Below are positions 40,601 through 49,198 of a stretch of DNA of 64,000 nt, in pieces. Both the position numbers and the translations under genes were made by a program. The stretch comes from Rhynchopus sp. YZ270_cl-10. Taxonomy: Eukaryota > Euglenozoa > Diplonemea > Diplonemida > Diplonemidae. Below the pieces are notes generated by a model. The model did no database searches. It saw only the letters and a program-made list of their open reading frames with translations, and was not told the origin of the DNA. Position 1 is the first letter of the stretch; the number at the start of each line of letters is the position of its first letter. The stretch is taken from contig OZ037876.1 of the NCBI GenBank assembly GCA_964035575.1, positions 1,364,001-1,428,000 on the forward strand, read 5' to 3'.

Positions 40601-43600
40601 CCTCGCAACCGTCGATGGGGCGAACGCAACGCCTACACTGGTACACCGTCCCCACCGGTGCAGACTGTGCTGCGGGGATACGCTTCATCATCGCCACAGA
40701 CTTGCAGAAACGCTTCGACTTCGGCGCAGGTATCGGTTCCATGCCGAGGATTTCTCCCTTGAGGTGCGAGTCTGTGAAGGAGAGGGGGCTGAGGAACCAG
40801 TCCTGTGAATCGTCATCAACCGGACCTGCGAAAACGAAGAGCGCCTCCCGGGCCCTTTTGGTCGGCACCAGAATTTGGGGACGCATGCGATCACAGATGA
40901 TCACAATGGTGCACTCTAAAGCCTCTCCCGCGCCAGCAAGTGCCACCATATCCATCCAAGTGCGGGCGTCCGATCGGTCGCTGCTCTTTGTGCCCATGTA
41001 CTCCAGCCAGTTCTTCACAGGAATGGAGATGCAATCCGCGAGGTCCGGTCGGTCATTTTTTACAATCTCCACAGCACGTCTCCGGAGTTCCTTATGACTC
41101 GTCTCTCCGTTGATGTCTTCAATCAAAAGATCCTTCTTGAGATCCACCGAGCATGCGGTCAGCAGTGCATCGAACCCGCTGTCACCTCTCAGGATTTTGT
41201 AACGCTGGGGGTGTGTGAGCCCCAGTCGTGCAGCCTGCGTCTCTGCGTCAGGGCATGCGCCATCTGCCATCATGCGGAGGATGTTCCAATACGCAGCAGG
41301 TGTCTCCCCCCCGGCCTGACGCCCCGCTCGGAAAGGATTGTGTCGGAAGACCGTTCCACCCACCTTCTTCTCTGGCATTGAGAAGTAGTCGCGCGGTTCA
41401 CGCGCTATTTCGGCTTCCTCGACCTCCACAGACGGTTCACGCTCCGGTAAGTTGCTGACAGGGTTGCTGAGGTATGTGGAATCCATCTGCCTGAGATCTT
41501 CTTCCGCGGGACGCTGAACTGAGTCGGCGCTGTGGGGCAAGTGTTCATTGATGTCTGTGCAAAGCACGCCTCGGGCAACAAAGGACTTACCCACGGCTGC
41601 TTGGTATGCGCACGACATATGCTCCCGTAGCCTCGCCTCAGTCGGTGCATCGCCGCCAGGGTCCTTTGTGCACGCAAGCCCGGCCACCTGGCTGATGACC
41701 CGGTTGCACTCTTCCGATGCCCCACCGAAGGCCTCAAACACCATGGGGGAGAAGAGCACGTCCGCACCTCTGCAATCCTCCAGGTGTTTCTTCCGCTTCT
41801 CCTCCCCGGCCACTTTGGCTGCGTACTCGCTATGTTGTGCCGCTCGATGCACGTAAGTGGGGAGGGTCGGAGCTACTACTGTGAAATCCAAAGCTCTTCG
41901 CCGGGTCTCCATGATGCCAGATGGGAGGAACACGTCTGCCGGCCTCTTCCCAGACTCAAAACCCAAGTCTTTCTCCAAAGAGGGGTTGAGCCCCGCCGCA
42001 TCCGCTGCCAAGAAAAAGGAGTGCTTCAGGGCGTCATGCCGTTCGGTTCTGTGACCCATGTAGCCGCAAGAGAAAGTGTGGTCCCCGAAAGCATCCATGC
42101 ACACCCCATCTCTGCTACATCCGTTGCACTCACTCTTAGGCTTGTGCACTGCCACACCCAGACGAAATCGGGCTGCCCCCGCGAAGTATGCAGAGGGGAT
42201 GGAATTGGGGGGCGAGGGCGTGGCGGTCAGCCAGGTGCCAGACATAGGGAGTTGCAGAGAAAGCAGGCGTGCTCGATCCCGGTCGCTGGTGGCCACTCGC
42301 TTCAGCTCTGCTGCTTGTTCGTCCACGATGGCTGATGACAGCTGCTGTTGCACCACAGCCTTGGAAGGCATCCTATCCCCATCGATGTGCTGCGACGCAG
42401 GTACTCTGGTGCTGTACGCCTCGGCTGCATTCTTCCACCTTGCCTTGTCCCATTCGAACTTCGGGTCCAGCTGCTGGGCAAGCTTGAAAGACCCAGCTTG
42501 CGATGCCAGGGCTGCAGCGGGCCAATGGTCGACTGTGCGACGAATGCCTAAACCCCCTATGGCGATGGGGAGGGCAGCCTGCAGGCGGGCCTGTGCTGGC
42601 AAGGCCCCGTGCTCATCATGCAGGATCGTCGCCAAACACCTGTCCACCTCCGCATCAAAATCCCGGAGGTAGCCCTCCCCTAGGTCCACACATGATATTC
42701 CACGCATGTAGAATACCATTTTGCAAAATCCCTCACAAAAGCGCAAGATGTAGTACGCATGCTGTGAGTCTTTGAGGTTTCTGAGGGCGTTCAAGTTCAA
42801 CTTCGACTCATCTAGCTTGCTCTGCATGTACTTCCTGCAGTGCTCTGCTGTGCCGATGGGGATGCCCAGGAAGTCGAAGTTCTGGTTGTGGAGGGAGAAG
42901 CCGTCGTTGTGCCCGTCAGACGCATCCCGGATGGTGAACCCCCTATTACGCAGATCTTCCGCAGAGTCGCCCGCCAACGTCACAAGTTCGCATTTTGAAC
43001 GGTTGACTTTTAGACCAAGGCGGCTGCTCGAATCCACTAGGGCATCGTAAGCGGCCAGGACTGCCTCAGGATCCCCCCGAATGCAACCATCGTCCAGGTA
43101 CCAAATAGACCCGTCGAGGCCCCTGTTCGCGCTCAACCTTTCTGTCATCTCAGCAATCGCCAAAGAGAAGAGGATAGGGCCTAGTGGGTCACCTTGTTGG
43201 ACCCCACATTGGGACTCAAGTGTAGCCTCACCATAAAATAGGGAGGTGTGGCCGGCGTAGCACCACCTCACCCACGTGGAGATCTCAGGGATGTGCCGTT
43301 CAACTGCACTGATGAAGGTGGCCCTATCTACAGTGTTGAAAGCATTGTGATAGTCCACCTTCAGGATCACCTTGTCCATCCCCAGGTACTTCCGTGCATA
43401 CTGTGCCACCACTGCAGTGGCAGCCTCCGAGCCCCGCGGCGTTGAAACCCCCACCTGGTTCCCCTTGCGGAAAATTTCAGCCGCCCGTTTCCGTAGCCTG
43501 TTTGCCAGAATCTTGCCAATCAACCGGCGAGTCACGTCTCCCACTGCGATCGGACGCACATCCTCAGGCTTGTCTTTTGAGACCTTCCTGAGGGCTACCA

Positions 43601-46600
43601 GCTTGGCTCCGGCAAAGAAAGGCGCGACCTCTCGGTGAGCTTTGCCTTGTGCCAATGAGGACAACACCTTCGTTAGAGCAGCGAGCGTGCCAGGGGTATG
43701 CTTCTGGTTGCACAGGACACGGAGGAGTGATCCTGTCAGGTTTGACGGACCACCTGCAGTGGCTCGCGGCATGCTGCTGATTGCTTCCATAACCTCCTTG
43801 GTGGTGAAATCGGCGGGCCCAGAGGGGTTCCTCACATTCTCATGCATAACCGATCGGATCTCCGTGGGGTGTTTGCCCTTCAGCTTCTCCAGAGTTGCGG
43901 GTCCATGTGGTGCGAGTCCGTCACTGGTGAGGGCTGTCAGGGCCTGGCCCGGAAGTCCCGTTGCTGCCTTCAAACGGGAGCGTTTCTGGCGCGCCTCCAA
44001 AGTGTCCCCTGGTGTCCACACAGGCTGGTCCTGTACCTCATCCAAAGCGTTGGACCAAAGCTCCCCCCAGCTCCCAGCGTCCCACCTATCCAGGTCCTTT
44101 TTCCAGGAGTTGAAACAACGTCGATCTGTTACCTTCGTCCTGCGTCCGTGCGCACGGTCCCTGTGTAAGACAGTGAAGAACAGGGCAAACTTCGTCCAGG
44201 CACAAGGGTCCTGATGCACCAGGATCTCCTGCAGTACCCTCTGGAAGATGAGGGTGTAGCGGTGGGCCAGGTCAGGTGGGCAGGTTCCTTTCAGCTTGAA
44301 CCGTGTGGTCCCAATCTCCTGCAAAGAGGGCATGCCAGCGGGGCGGGCGCCGCGGAGGCGGTTGTCTATGGATGGGGCTGGTACCTCTTTCATTATAGCC
44401 GAACACGCCTGGCACGCGCTCTGTGAACGTTGTAGGAGGGCCGTGCACTCGTCTCCGACGCATCTCCTAAAACCGAAGTAGGACAAGATGTGATCTGGAA
44501 TGTACTCAGCCGCTCTCGTATGGAGCTTCAAATGATTTAGGAGGCCGGACCGTGTGAACGACTTCACATCTGATTGTGAAACTATGCCACCCTTGCATCC
44601 CTCCACTGGGCAAAAGCAGAAGTCCTCCTCCGGTTTACCAAGACAGGATTCCAGATCCTCACCCGAGGGGTCCGATGTAGACAACGGGCACTGGTCCAGG
44701 GCCAAGGGGTTCAGCTTCGCTCTGACCGCTTTCTTCAGCAAGGCCGACGATATGTCCCGAAAGTCCCTCTCATCTACCGGACGGATAGCCTCGTAATGGC
44801 CATTGCACAGCGCCACGGCTACCGTCGTGCGACCCATCAACTCCTTGGCGCGCTTTTCCTCGTTCTTTATGTTCCCCTCACCTGGCGCGATCAGGACGAT
44901 CGGGGTCGCTCCAGCCTGAACGATGACGATGTTGAGGTTGCGCCTCACCGCGAAGAGACGCAGGGCAAGGTGGTCCAACTTTGCAGATCCTCTGACCCCA
45001 TCAATCCAACGAGTGAGCGCATCGCCGGACTTGAGGACACTCCTCATCGCACGTTCTAGCGTTACCGCCAAGTCGCCGATGTCTTTCCGGTCGGTGGAGT
45101 AGGACGGCGGAGCGGAGCGCCAACCCGATGCGTGAATGGCCGCTAGGCTGCAGTCGTGTACAAAATTATTTGGTACACGTAGGGCATGGGCTTCCCCCAG
45201 GATTCTGTCCACTTCCAGAGCATGATCTCCGTATGTCGCGGACAGCGTTGCATCGGCACATCCACCAACTAACTGGTCGTGCGGGATGTATTCCTCAGGG
45301 AACTCCCAGTCGTCAACCTCATCGCGCAATCCCCAAGCCCAGTCGTCGTCACCTTCCACGAACTCATCATCCCATACAGCGACCTCCTCATCACCCACAT
45401 CCTCTGCCAGGTGAGCAACCTCGTCATCCCAATGGGCGGCCTCCTCAACTTTCACAAATCGAGGTGTTGGTGGGCGCAGGTCCCAGGGCGTCACCGCTCG
45501 CCACAACAGCGACAGCAAGACCAGTAGGGACATCCCGATCCAGAGTAGCGGGCCATCAGCCTGGATCGCAGATCCGACCAGCGACACCGCAAGCCTCAAC
45601 AGGCGCCACTCCCTTCGCACTCGGCACAGTGCGCTCAGAAAAAGGCGTGCAACCGGAGAGGGCGGACGAGTGTGCGCCTTGCGCCGATGGAGCTTGCCTG
45701 CCTGCGTCTTGATCCAGTTCAAGGACCTGTACCCCCGTCGCGTCTTCCTGGTCCTCCTACGCATCAGCCACAAAATGTAATGACTGAGGGTAGGGGCACG
45801 TCTGTCCTTCCACAGATCGAGGACTGCAAACGACACAAACACACCCCACTCAGGTGCCTCGGCTACCCAGCGGGGGTCTGGTCGGCGAAGAGAAGAAAGG
45901 CGTTCCCAGAGGATGCTCCACCAGTCAAACCCAAGCCCATGTTCTGCACGCCCCATGTGAACATTGGGGGTGAGAACAGTACTCCACATACGCATCGACA
46001 CACAGCCACCTAAAGTTTCAGGCCCCACAAGGCTGCCCCAGAACACCAGCATACCTCCGCTGTCACCATGTGGGCTGTTGTTGGAGTTGCTGCTGTTGTA
46101 GTCTCTGAAGGTGTTGCTGTTGTTGCGGTTGCAGCTGCTGCTGTTGTTGCTGCTGTTGTAGCCTCTGATGGTGTTGCTGCTGGTGCTGCCGCTGGTGCTG
46201 CTGTTGTTGCATTTGCTGCTACTGCTGCTGCTATCACTGGTGCTGCTGTTGTAGCTGTTACTGCCGTTGCTGCTGTTGTTGCTGTTACTGTAGCTACTGC
46301 TAAAGTTGCTGTTGATGCTGCTGTTGTAGCCTCTGATGGTGTTGCTGCCGGTGTTGTTGCTGGTGCTGCTGCTGTTGCGGTTGCTGCTGCTGCTGCTGCT
46401 ATCGCTGCTGCTGCTGTTGCTGGGACTGTTGTAATTGTGGCTTCTGCTGTGTTGTACGTCTAAATAGCTGCATACACCCGTATCACATCGCACACCTGGC
46501 TCTCCACCTCTACACCAGTGTCTGCTGTTGTTGCTGGAGTTGTTGTTGTTGCTGCTATCAAAGCTGCAGCCGCTTAGGTTGTTGGGCACCAAAGGCCTCT

Positions 46601-47309
46601 TTTTGGGGTAATAATGGGGGGGAATGGGGGGACTGTTTCTGCTGGCGCTGCAGAAGTTGCTGTTGCAGCAGTTGCTGTTGCTGTTGGTGTTGGTGTTGCC
46701 ATTGCTGTATTTGATGATGAAGCTCTTGTTGCAGCCGTTGCAGTTGCAGTAGTTGGAGCTGTTGCTGCTGCTCTTGCTGCTGTTGCTGAGGCAGTTGCTG
46801 TTGTTGTTGCTGTGGCAGTTGCCATTGCTGTTGTTGCTGTTGATGTTACTCTTGTTGCAGCTGTTGCATTTGCTGTAGGTGGAGCTGATGCTGTTGCTCT
46901 TGTTGCTGTTGCTGAGGCAGATGCTGTTGCTGTTGCTGTTGCTGTAGTAGTTGCCATTGCTGTAGTTGCTGATGTTGTAGCTCTTGTTGCGACCGTTGCA
47001 GTTGCTGTAGGTGGAGCTGATACTGTAGCTCTTGCTGCTGTTGTTGCTGTTACTGCAGTAGTTGCCATTGCTGTTGTTGCTGTTGCTGTTGCTCTTGCTG
47101 CTGTTGCTGTAGCAGTTGCTGTTGTTGTTGCTGTTACTGCAGTAGCTGCCATTGCTGTTGTTGCTGTTGATGTTGCTCTTGTTGCAACCGTTGCAGTTGC
47201 TGTAGGTGGAGCTGATGCTGTTGTTCTTGCTGCTGTTGCTGTAGCAGTTGCTGTTGTTGCTGCCCACCACCAACACACATAGCACCCCCAGAAGGGCCTT
47301 CCTCCGCAT
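37653..47309 (-). CDS. LINE-A polyprotein: OTU-like, zinc finger, reverse transcriptase, RLE, pseudo-OTU, OTU
   Basis: 3218 codons. Residues 20-420 are Asn/Ser-rich low complexity from AAC/AGC-type repeats. An OTU-like protease domain spans about 700-850 (Cys in HDCSLAAI, His in NGHYEAI). Zinc fingers follow at about 925-1010 (CPVEGC...HLKLH, CVGDEC...CQAC). The reverse transcriptase spans about 1180-1500 with QQGDPLGP (about 1371) and YLDD (about 1404). The endonuclease has RPADVFLP (about 1788) and LDFTVV, after a CxxC...H...C knuckle. A degenerate OTU (GDSGFDAL, about 2040) with a Cys/His cluster (CRRCVRPIDGCEAHFKCAEG) precedes an intact OTU (GDCLFDAL, about 2359; GHFETL) with its own cluster. 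A helical linker and a C-terminal domain shared with LINE-B end the protein. The true start could be later than 47309. Confidence 0.88.
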   Translation of the reverse strand: MRRKALLGVLCVLVVGSNNSNCYSNSSKNNSISSTYSNCNGCNKSNINSNNSNGSYCSNSNNNSNCYSNSSKSNSNSNNSNGNYCSNSNNSSKSYSISSTYSNCNGRNKSYNISNYSNGNYYSNSNSNSICLSNSNKSNSISSTYSKCNSCNKSNINSNNSNGNCHSNNNSNCLSNSSKSSSNSSNYCNCNGCNKSFIIKYSNGNTNTNSNSNCCNSNFCSASRNSPPIPPHYYPKKRPLVPNNLSGCSFDSSNNNNSSNNSRHWCRGGEPGVRCDTGVCSYLDVQHSRSHNYNSPSNSSSSDSSSSSSNRNSSSTSNNTGSNTIRGYNSSINSNFSSSYSNSNNSSNGSNSYNSSTSDSSSSSSKCNNSSTSGSTSSNTIRGYNSSNNSSSCNRNNSNTFRDYNSSNSNNSPHGDSGGMLVFWGSLVGPETLGGCVSMRMWSTVLTPNVHMGRAEHGLGFDWWSILWERLSSLRRPDPRWVAEAPEWGVFVSFAVLDLWKDRRAPTLSHYILWLMRRRTRKTRRGYRSLNWIKTQAGKLHRRKAHTRPPSPVARLFLSALCRVRREWRLLRLAVSLVGSAIQADGPLLWIGMSLLVLLSLLWRAVTPWDLRPPTPRFVKVEEAAHWDDEVAHLAEDVGDEEVAVWDDEFVEGDDDWAWGLRDEVDDWEFPEEYIPHDQLVGGCADATLSATYGDHALEVDRILGEAHALRVPNNFVHDCSLAAIHASGWRSAPPSYSTDRKDIGDLAVTLERAMRSVLKSGDALTRWIDGVRGSAKLDHLALRLFAVRRNLNIVIVQAGATPIVLIAPGEGNIKNEEKRAKELMGRTTVAVALCNGHYEAIRPVDERDFRDISSALLKKAVRAKLNPLALDQCPLSTSDPSGEDLESCLGKPEEDFCFCPVEGCKGGIVSQSDVKSFTRSGLLNHLKLHTRAAEYIPDHILSYFGFRRCVGDECTALLQRSQSACQACSAIMKEVPAPSIDNRLRGARPAGMPSLQEIGTTRFKLKGTCPPDLAHRYTLIFQRVLQEILVHQDPCAWTKFALFFTVLHRDRAHGRRTKVTDRRCFNSWKKDLDRWDAGSWGELWSNALDEVQDQPVWTPGDTLEARQKRSRLKAATGLPGQALTALTSDGLAPHGPATLEKLKGKHPTEIRSVMHENVRNPSGPADFTTKEVMEAISSMPRATAGGPSNLTGSLLRVLCNQKHTPGTLAALTKVLSSLAQGKAHREVAPFFAGAKLVALRKVSKDKPEDVRPIAVGDVTRRLIGKILANRLRKRAAEIFRKGNQVGVSTPRGSEAATAVVAQYARKYLGMDKVILKVDYHNAFNTVDRATFISAVERHIPEISTWVRWCYAGHTSLFYGEATLESQCGVQQGDPLGPILFSLAIAEMTERLSANRGLDGSIWYLDDGCIRGDPEAVLAAYDALVDSSSRLGLKVNRSKCELVTLAGDSAEDLRNRGFTIRDASDGHNDGFSLHNQNFDFLGIPIGTAEHCRKYMQSKLDESKLNLNALRNLKDSQHAYYILRFCEGFCKMVFYMRGISCVDLGEGYLRDFDAEVDRCLATILHDEHGALPAQARLQAALPIAIGGLGIRRTVDHWPAAALASQAGSFKLAQQLDPKFEWDKARWKNAAEAYSTRVPASQHIDGDRMPSKAVVQQQLSSAIVDEQAAELKRVATSDRDRARLLSLQLPMSGTWLTATPSPPNSIPSAYFAGAARFRLGVAVHKPKSECNGCSRDGVCMDAFGDHTFSCGYMGHRTERHDALKHSFFLAADAAGLNPSLEKDLGFESGKRPADVFLPSGIMETRRRALDFTVVAPTLPTYVHRAAQHSEYAAKVAGEEKRKKHLEDCRGADVLFSPMVFEAFGGASEECNRVISQVAGLACTKDPGGDAPTEARLREHMSCAYQAAVGKSFVARGVLCTDINEHLPHSADSVQRPAEEDLRQMDSTYLSNPVSNLPEREPSVEVEEAEIAREPRDYFSMPEKKVGGTVFRHNPFRAGRQAGGETPAAYWNILRMMADGACPDAETQAARLGLTHPQRYKILRGDSGFDALLTACSVDLKKDLLIEDINGETSHKELRRRAVEIVKNDRPDLADCISIPVKNWLEYMGTKSSDRSDARTWMDMVALAGAGEALECTIVIICDRMRPQILVPTKRAREALFVFAGPVDDDSQDWFLSPLSFTDSHLKGEILGMEPIPAPKSKRFCKSVAMMKRIPAAQSAPVGTVYQCRRCVRPIDGCEAHFKCAEGCERLVCDLCSRDSPFCPASQNGLADILSGNVRSSAPSPTPHTSHDTHMKGAERARSPTFPQATPREDDQEASSFLHNLEKLVLSPTHSLTDMNVFKSWAVDRQAEFLGSRTRNSFTVGDCLFDALAANFAPNTPYHSSSLLRKLAVAQVLRDAKLAARTGDRRSWMERKLREGCRDDTTWADETMIMGLCEVLEMTIILVSPGAVPKIYVPRLCAPHGALGLVFTGVIAGHFETLSLNVDAVKILCAAKPLRADTCLWEPTTGPFICRGCDGHSEGAEAESHFCTTCCTSCCVACRVSQDQVTCAGPPVPMDDQPDGPRGTRRGNEDPIDNGAPHVRDLMRFHETERGLLRLWWCVRAGVHEGALKDQWEREEELEVAEMVKRHEAEMRQAGVKEEEMDVDQTQTGATPVRHPAHPDETPPMPPSSQGDWEQAGATMQDLHQTDASPQPVTPPRFAEEPEDRESGFEGGVEGEVPPEEGKELRRRSAERRRLSEERQRQEREAAEVLLRRARSESASRFVSAKVKSSEQRRETMQEKAMGVRSPAGAQPGSAKTSELTKAGALNRRQAQSLTASQRREESRQRFRLGFASCEEQEAEGRRNIGNEESIQGRETILLHATSERCLLLLRDAERSHGDLRDEEDMAFSKLRTASCLLAQAFLPRSAPSTGEDKKPGTAKQGIELVDTQNRRKGVSQARVTTGRENRVRNARQATPAVENPTDAETPPDSFRLDDVEGEARQRVEEIARKLQWGYQVSKGGCYPCLSMGQPVMRNVQQWVEAFHHRQGAVDTRLGTVACFWAYREWLHTWKALNWEAPEAAQKKIRSTLDCLNRAMGDTSFRDRANLWDPTVTVTLALDPGSRGRDPDGVDSTTAPTTTSQTGSGHTAPSAHQSATSCSAEPTSPFGRRYTAAEVMMESDDESPIAAAQSTSDSSTAPAAMNAQTGSGHTAPSAHPSATSCAAACSIDVDAVDEDFQ
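46067..47275. repeat. Trinucleotide-like (AAC/AGC) low-complexity tract in the LINE-A ORF
   Basis: Imperfect GTTGCT-type repeats on the + strand, open in several frames: Asn/Ser in the ORF frame, Gln or Ala/Thr in others. A non-repetitive island (about 46460-46640) separates two arms. Confidence 0.85.
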
Positions 47310-47650
47310 ATTTTTTTTTCTCCTTTGTGAAAAAGGAAAACAAGTTGGAAAATAAAGGGCAAGAAAAAGGAGAAAAAAGCACTCAGACTGAACTGGCTTC
47401 TAAGCTCAGAGTGAGCAAAAATAAGCCTCAGAAACTGAGACCAGGTCTGCACGTTCTTCTGTGCTGCTTCGTGGTGACAGGGACGCCTCGTGTAGGCGAG
47501 CACAGGAACTACCTGGGAAGAAAGCAGAACCGTTCCAGGGGTTCGTCTGGGTCTTCTAGCTCTTTCACAAGAGAATGCCTAGACGGCTTCTGGGGGAGGG
47601 TCTTTGGGCAGGTAGTGAGGGTTGTGTAGGAAAGCAAAAAGAAAATGTGT

Positions 47651-47944
47651 AAAAAAAACGTGTCCCCGTAAAAAAAACGTGTCCCCGTAAAAAAAACGTG
47701 TCCCCGTAAAAAAAACGTGTCCCCGTAAAAAAAACGTGTCCCCGTAAAAAAAACGTGTCCCCGTAAAAAAAACGTGTCCCCTGTAAAAAAAACGTGTCCC
47801 CTGTAAAAAAAACGTGTCCCCTGTAAAAAAAACGTGTCCCCTGTAAAAAAAACGTGTCCCCTTGTAAAAAAAACGTGTCCCCTTGTAAAAAAAACGTGTC
47901 CCCTTGTAAAAAAAACGTGTCCCCTGTAAAAAAAACGTGTCCCC
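47651..47944 (-). repeat. Tandem repeat at the 5' end of LINE-A
   Basis: About 15 units of 19-21 bp (GGGGACACGTTTTTTTTAC on the element strand). Unit variants are grouped in order (AC, ACAG and ACAAG endings), which points to stepwise unit expansion. The array lies between the ORF leader and the target duplication, so it belongs to the element or was made during insertion. Confidence 0.93.
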
Positions 47945-49198
47945 AGATAAAGTGCCTGAACCCCGAGAACCCTATCAACCACACCAGCCGGATAACGCAA
48001 CCTAGAACCCGCAAACCCGCGCACCCGCACCAACCACGAGCCGGATACCGTAACCTAGAACCAGCAGGTTCCCGCGCACCCGCACTCACCAGCCAGCTTA
48101 TCGACCACACGAACCAGATAACGTTGCCCGAACCCCGCGCACCCGCACCACCACACCAGCCAGATAACGTTGCCCGAACCCCGCGCACCCGCACCACCAC
48201 ACCAGCCAGATAACGTTGCCCGAACCCCGCGCACCCGCACCACCACACCAGCCGGATAACGCAACCTAGAACCCGCAAACCCGCGCACCCGCAAACCCGC
48301 AAACCCGCACCAACCACCAGCCGGATACCGTAACCTAGAACCAGATAACGCAACCTAGAACCAGCAGGTTCCCGCGCACCCGCACCCACCAGCCAGCTTA
48401 TCGACCACACGAACCAGATAACGTTGCCCGAACCCCGCGCACCCGCACCACCACACCAGCCGGATAACGTTGCCCGAACCCCGCGCACCCGCACAACCAC
48501 ACCAGCCGGATAACGCAACCTAGAACCCGCAAACCCGCGCACCCGCAAACCCGCAAACCCGCACCAACCACCAGCCGGATACTGTAACCTAGAACCAGAT
48601 AACGCAACCTAGAACCAGCAGGTTCCCGCGCACCCGCACCCACCAGCCAGCTTATCGACCACACGAACCAGATAACGTTTCCCGAACCCCGCGCACCCGC
48701 ACCACCACACCAGCCGGATAACGCAACCTAGTACCTGCTCAGTGCGTGAAGCCCAAACACCTGTTTAACCACACGAACCTGGACAACACAATATGCCAGT
48801 GTTTCTAAAACTGGGTGAGTAATATTGGAAGCCTGGATCCGGTGCACAGGGTGACATAGTGGTTCCAAATCCGGTGCACAGGGTGCCCCCAAAAGGTGCA
48901 CAGGGTGCCTTTTTGGCACTGGATCCGGTGCACAGGGTGCCCGCAAAAAACGGTGCACAGGGTGCCCCTTTTAATCCGGTGCACAGGGTGCCATTACGGG
49001 TTCGCAATCCGGTGCACAGTACACAGTACACAGTACACAGTACACAGTACACAGTACACAGTACACAGTACACAGTACACAGTACACAGTACACAGTACA
49101 CAGTACACAGTACACAGTACACAGTACACAGTACACAGTACACAGTACACAGTACACAGTACACAGTACACAGTACACAGTACACAGTACACAGTACA
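47945..49198 (-). repeat. Inverted satellite copy, distal part
   Basis: Continues the inverted unit after LINE-A: CG-rich array (47945-48735), linker, shortened GTGCAC cluster (48838-49015) and a heptamer array (49015-49198) joined directly to the cluster through a shared CACAG. The first bases, AGATAAAG at 47945-47952, are the second target-duplication copy. Confidence 0.92.

Larger units (their letters stand above)
36348..47944 (-). mobile_element. LINE-A: 11.6 kb non-LTR retrotransposon with restriction-like endonuclease and OTU-type domains
   Basis: Bounded by a matching target duplication. On its own strand it reads: tandem-repeat 5' end (47651-47944), leader (47310-47650), one ORF (47309-37653), a 1.2 kb 3' region, and a poly(A) tail (T run 36348-36404). 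The reverse transcriptase with a downstream PD-(D/E)xK-type endonuclease places it with RLE-type LINEs (R2/NeSL-like groups). It is far longer than typical LINEs. It looks whole: a single uninterrupted frame with all core motifs. Insertion split an inverted satellite copy, so it postdates that inversion. Confidence 0.9.

Noticed and set aside
46574-47503. Ala/Thr-rich and Gln-rich ORFs at the start of LINE-A
   Set aside because: Other frames of the AAC/AGC tract; the Asn/Ser frame alone continues into the protease and reverse transcriptase domains.
47651-47944. CRISPR-like array
   Set aside because: Units are contiguous with no unique spacers and the genome is eukaryotic.
36338-47952. LTR element
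   Set aside because: No terminal direct repeats, poly(A) end, no integrase; the reverse transcriptase and endonuclease are LINE type.
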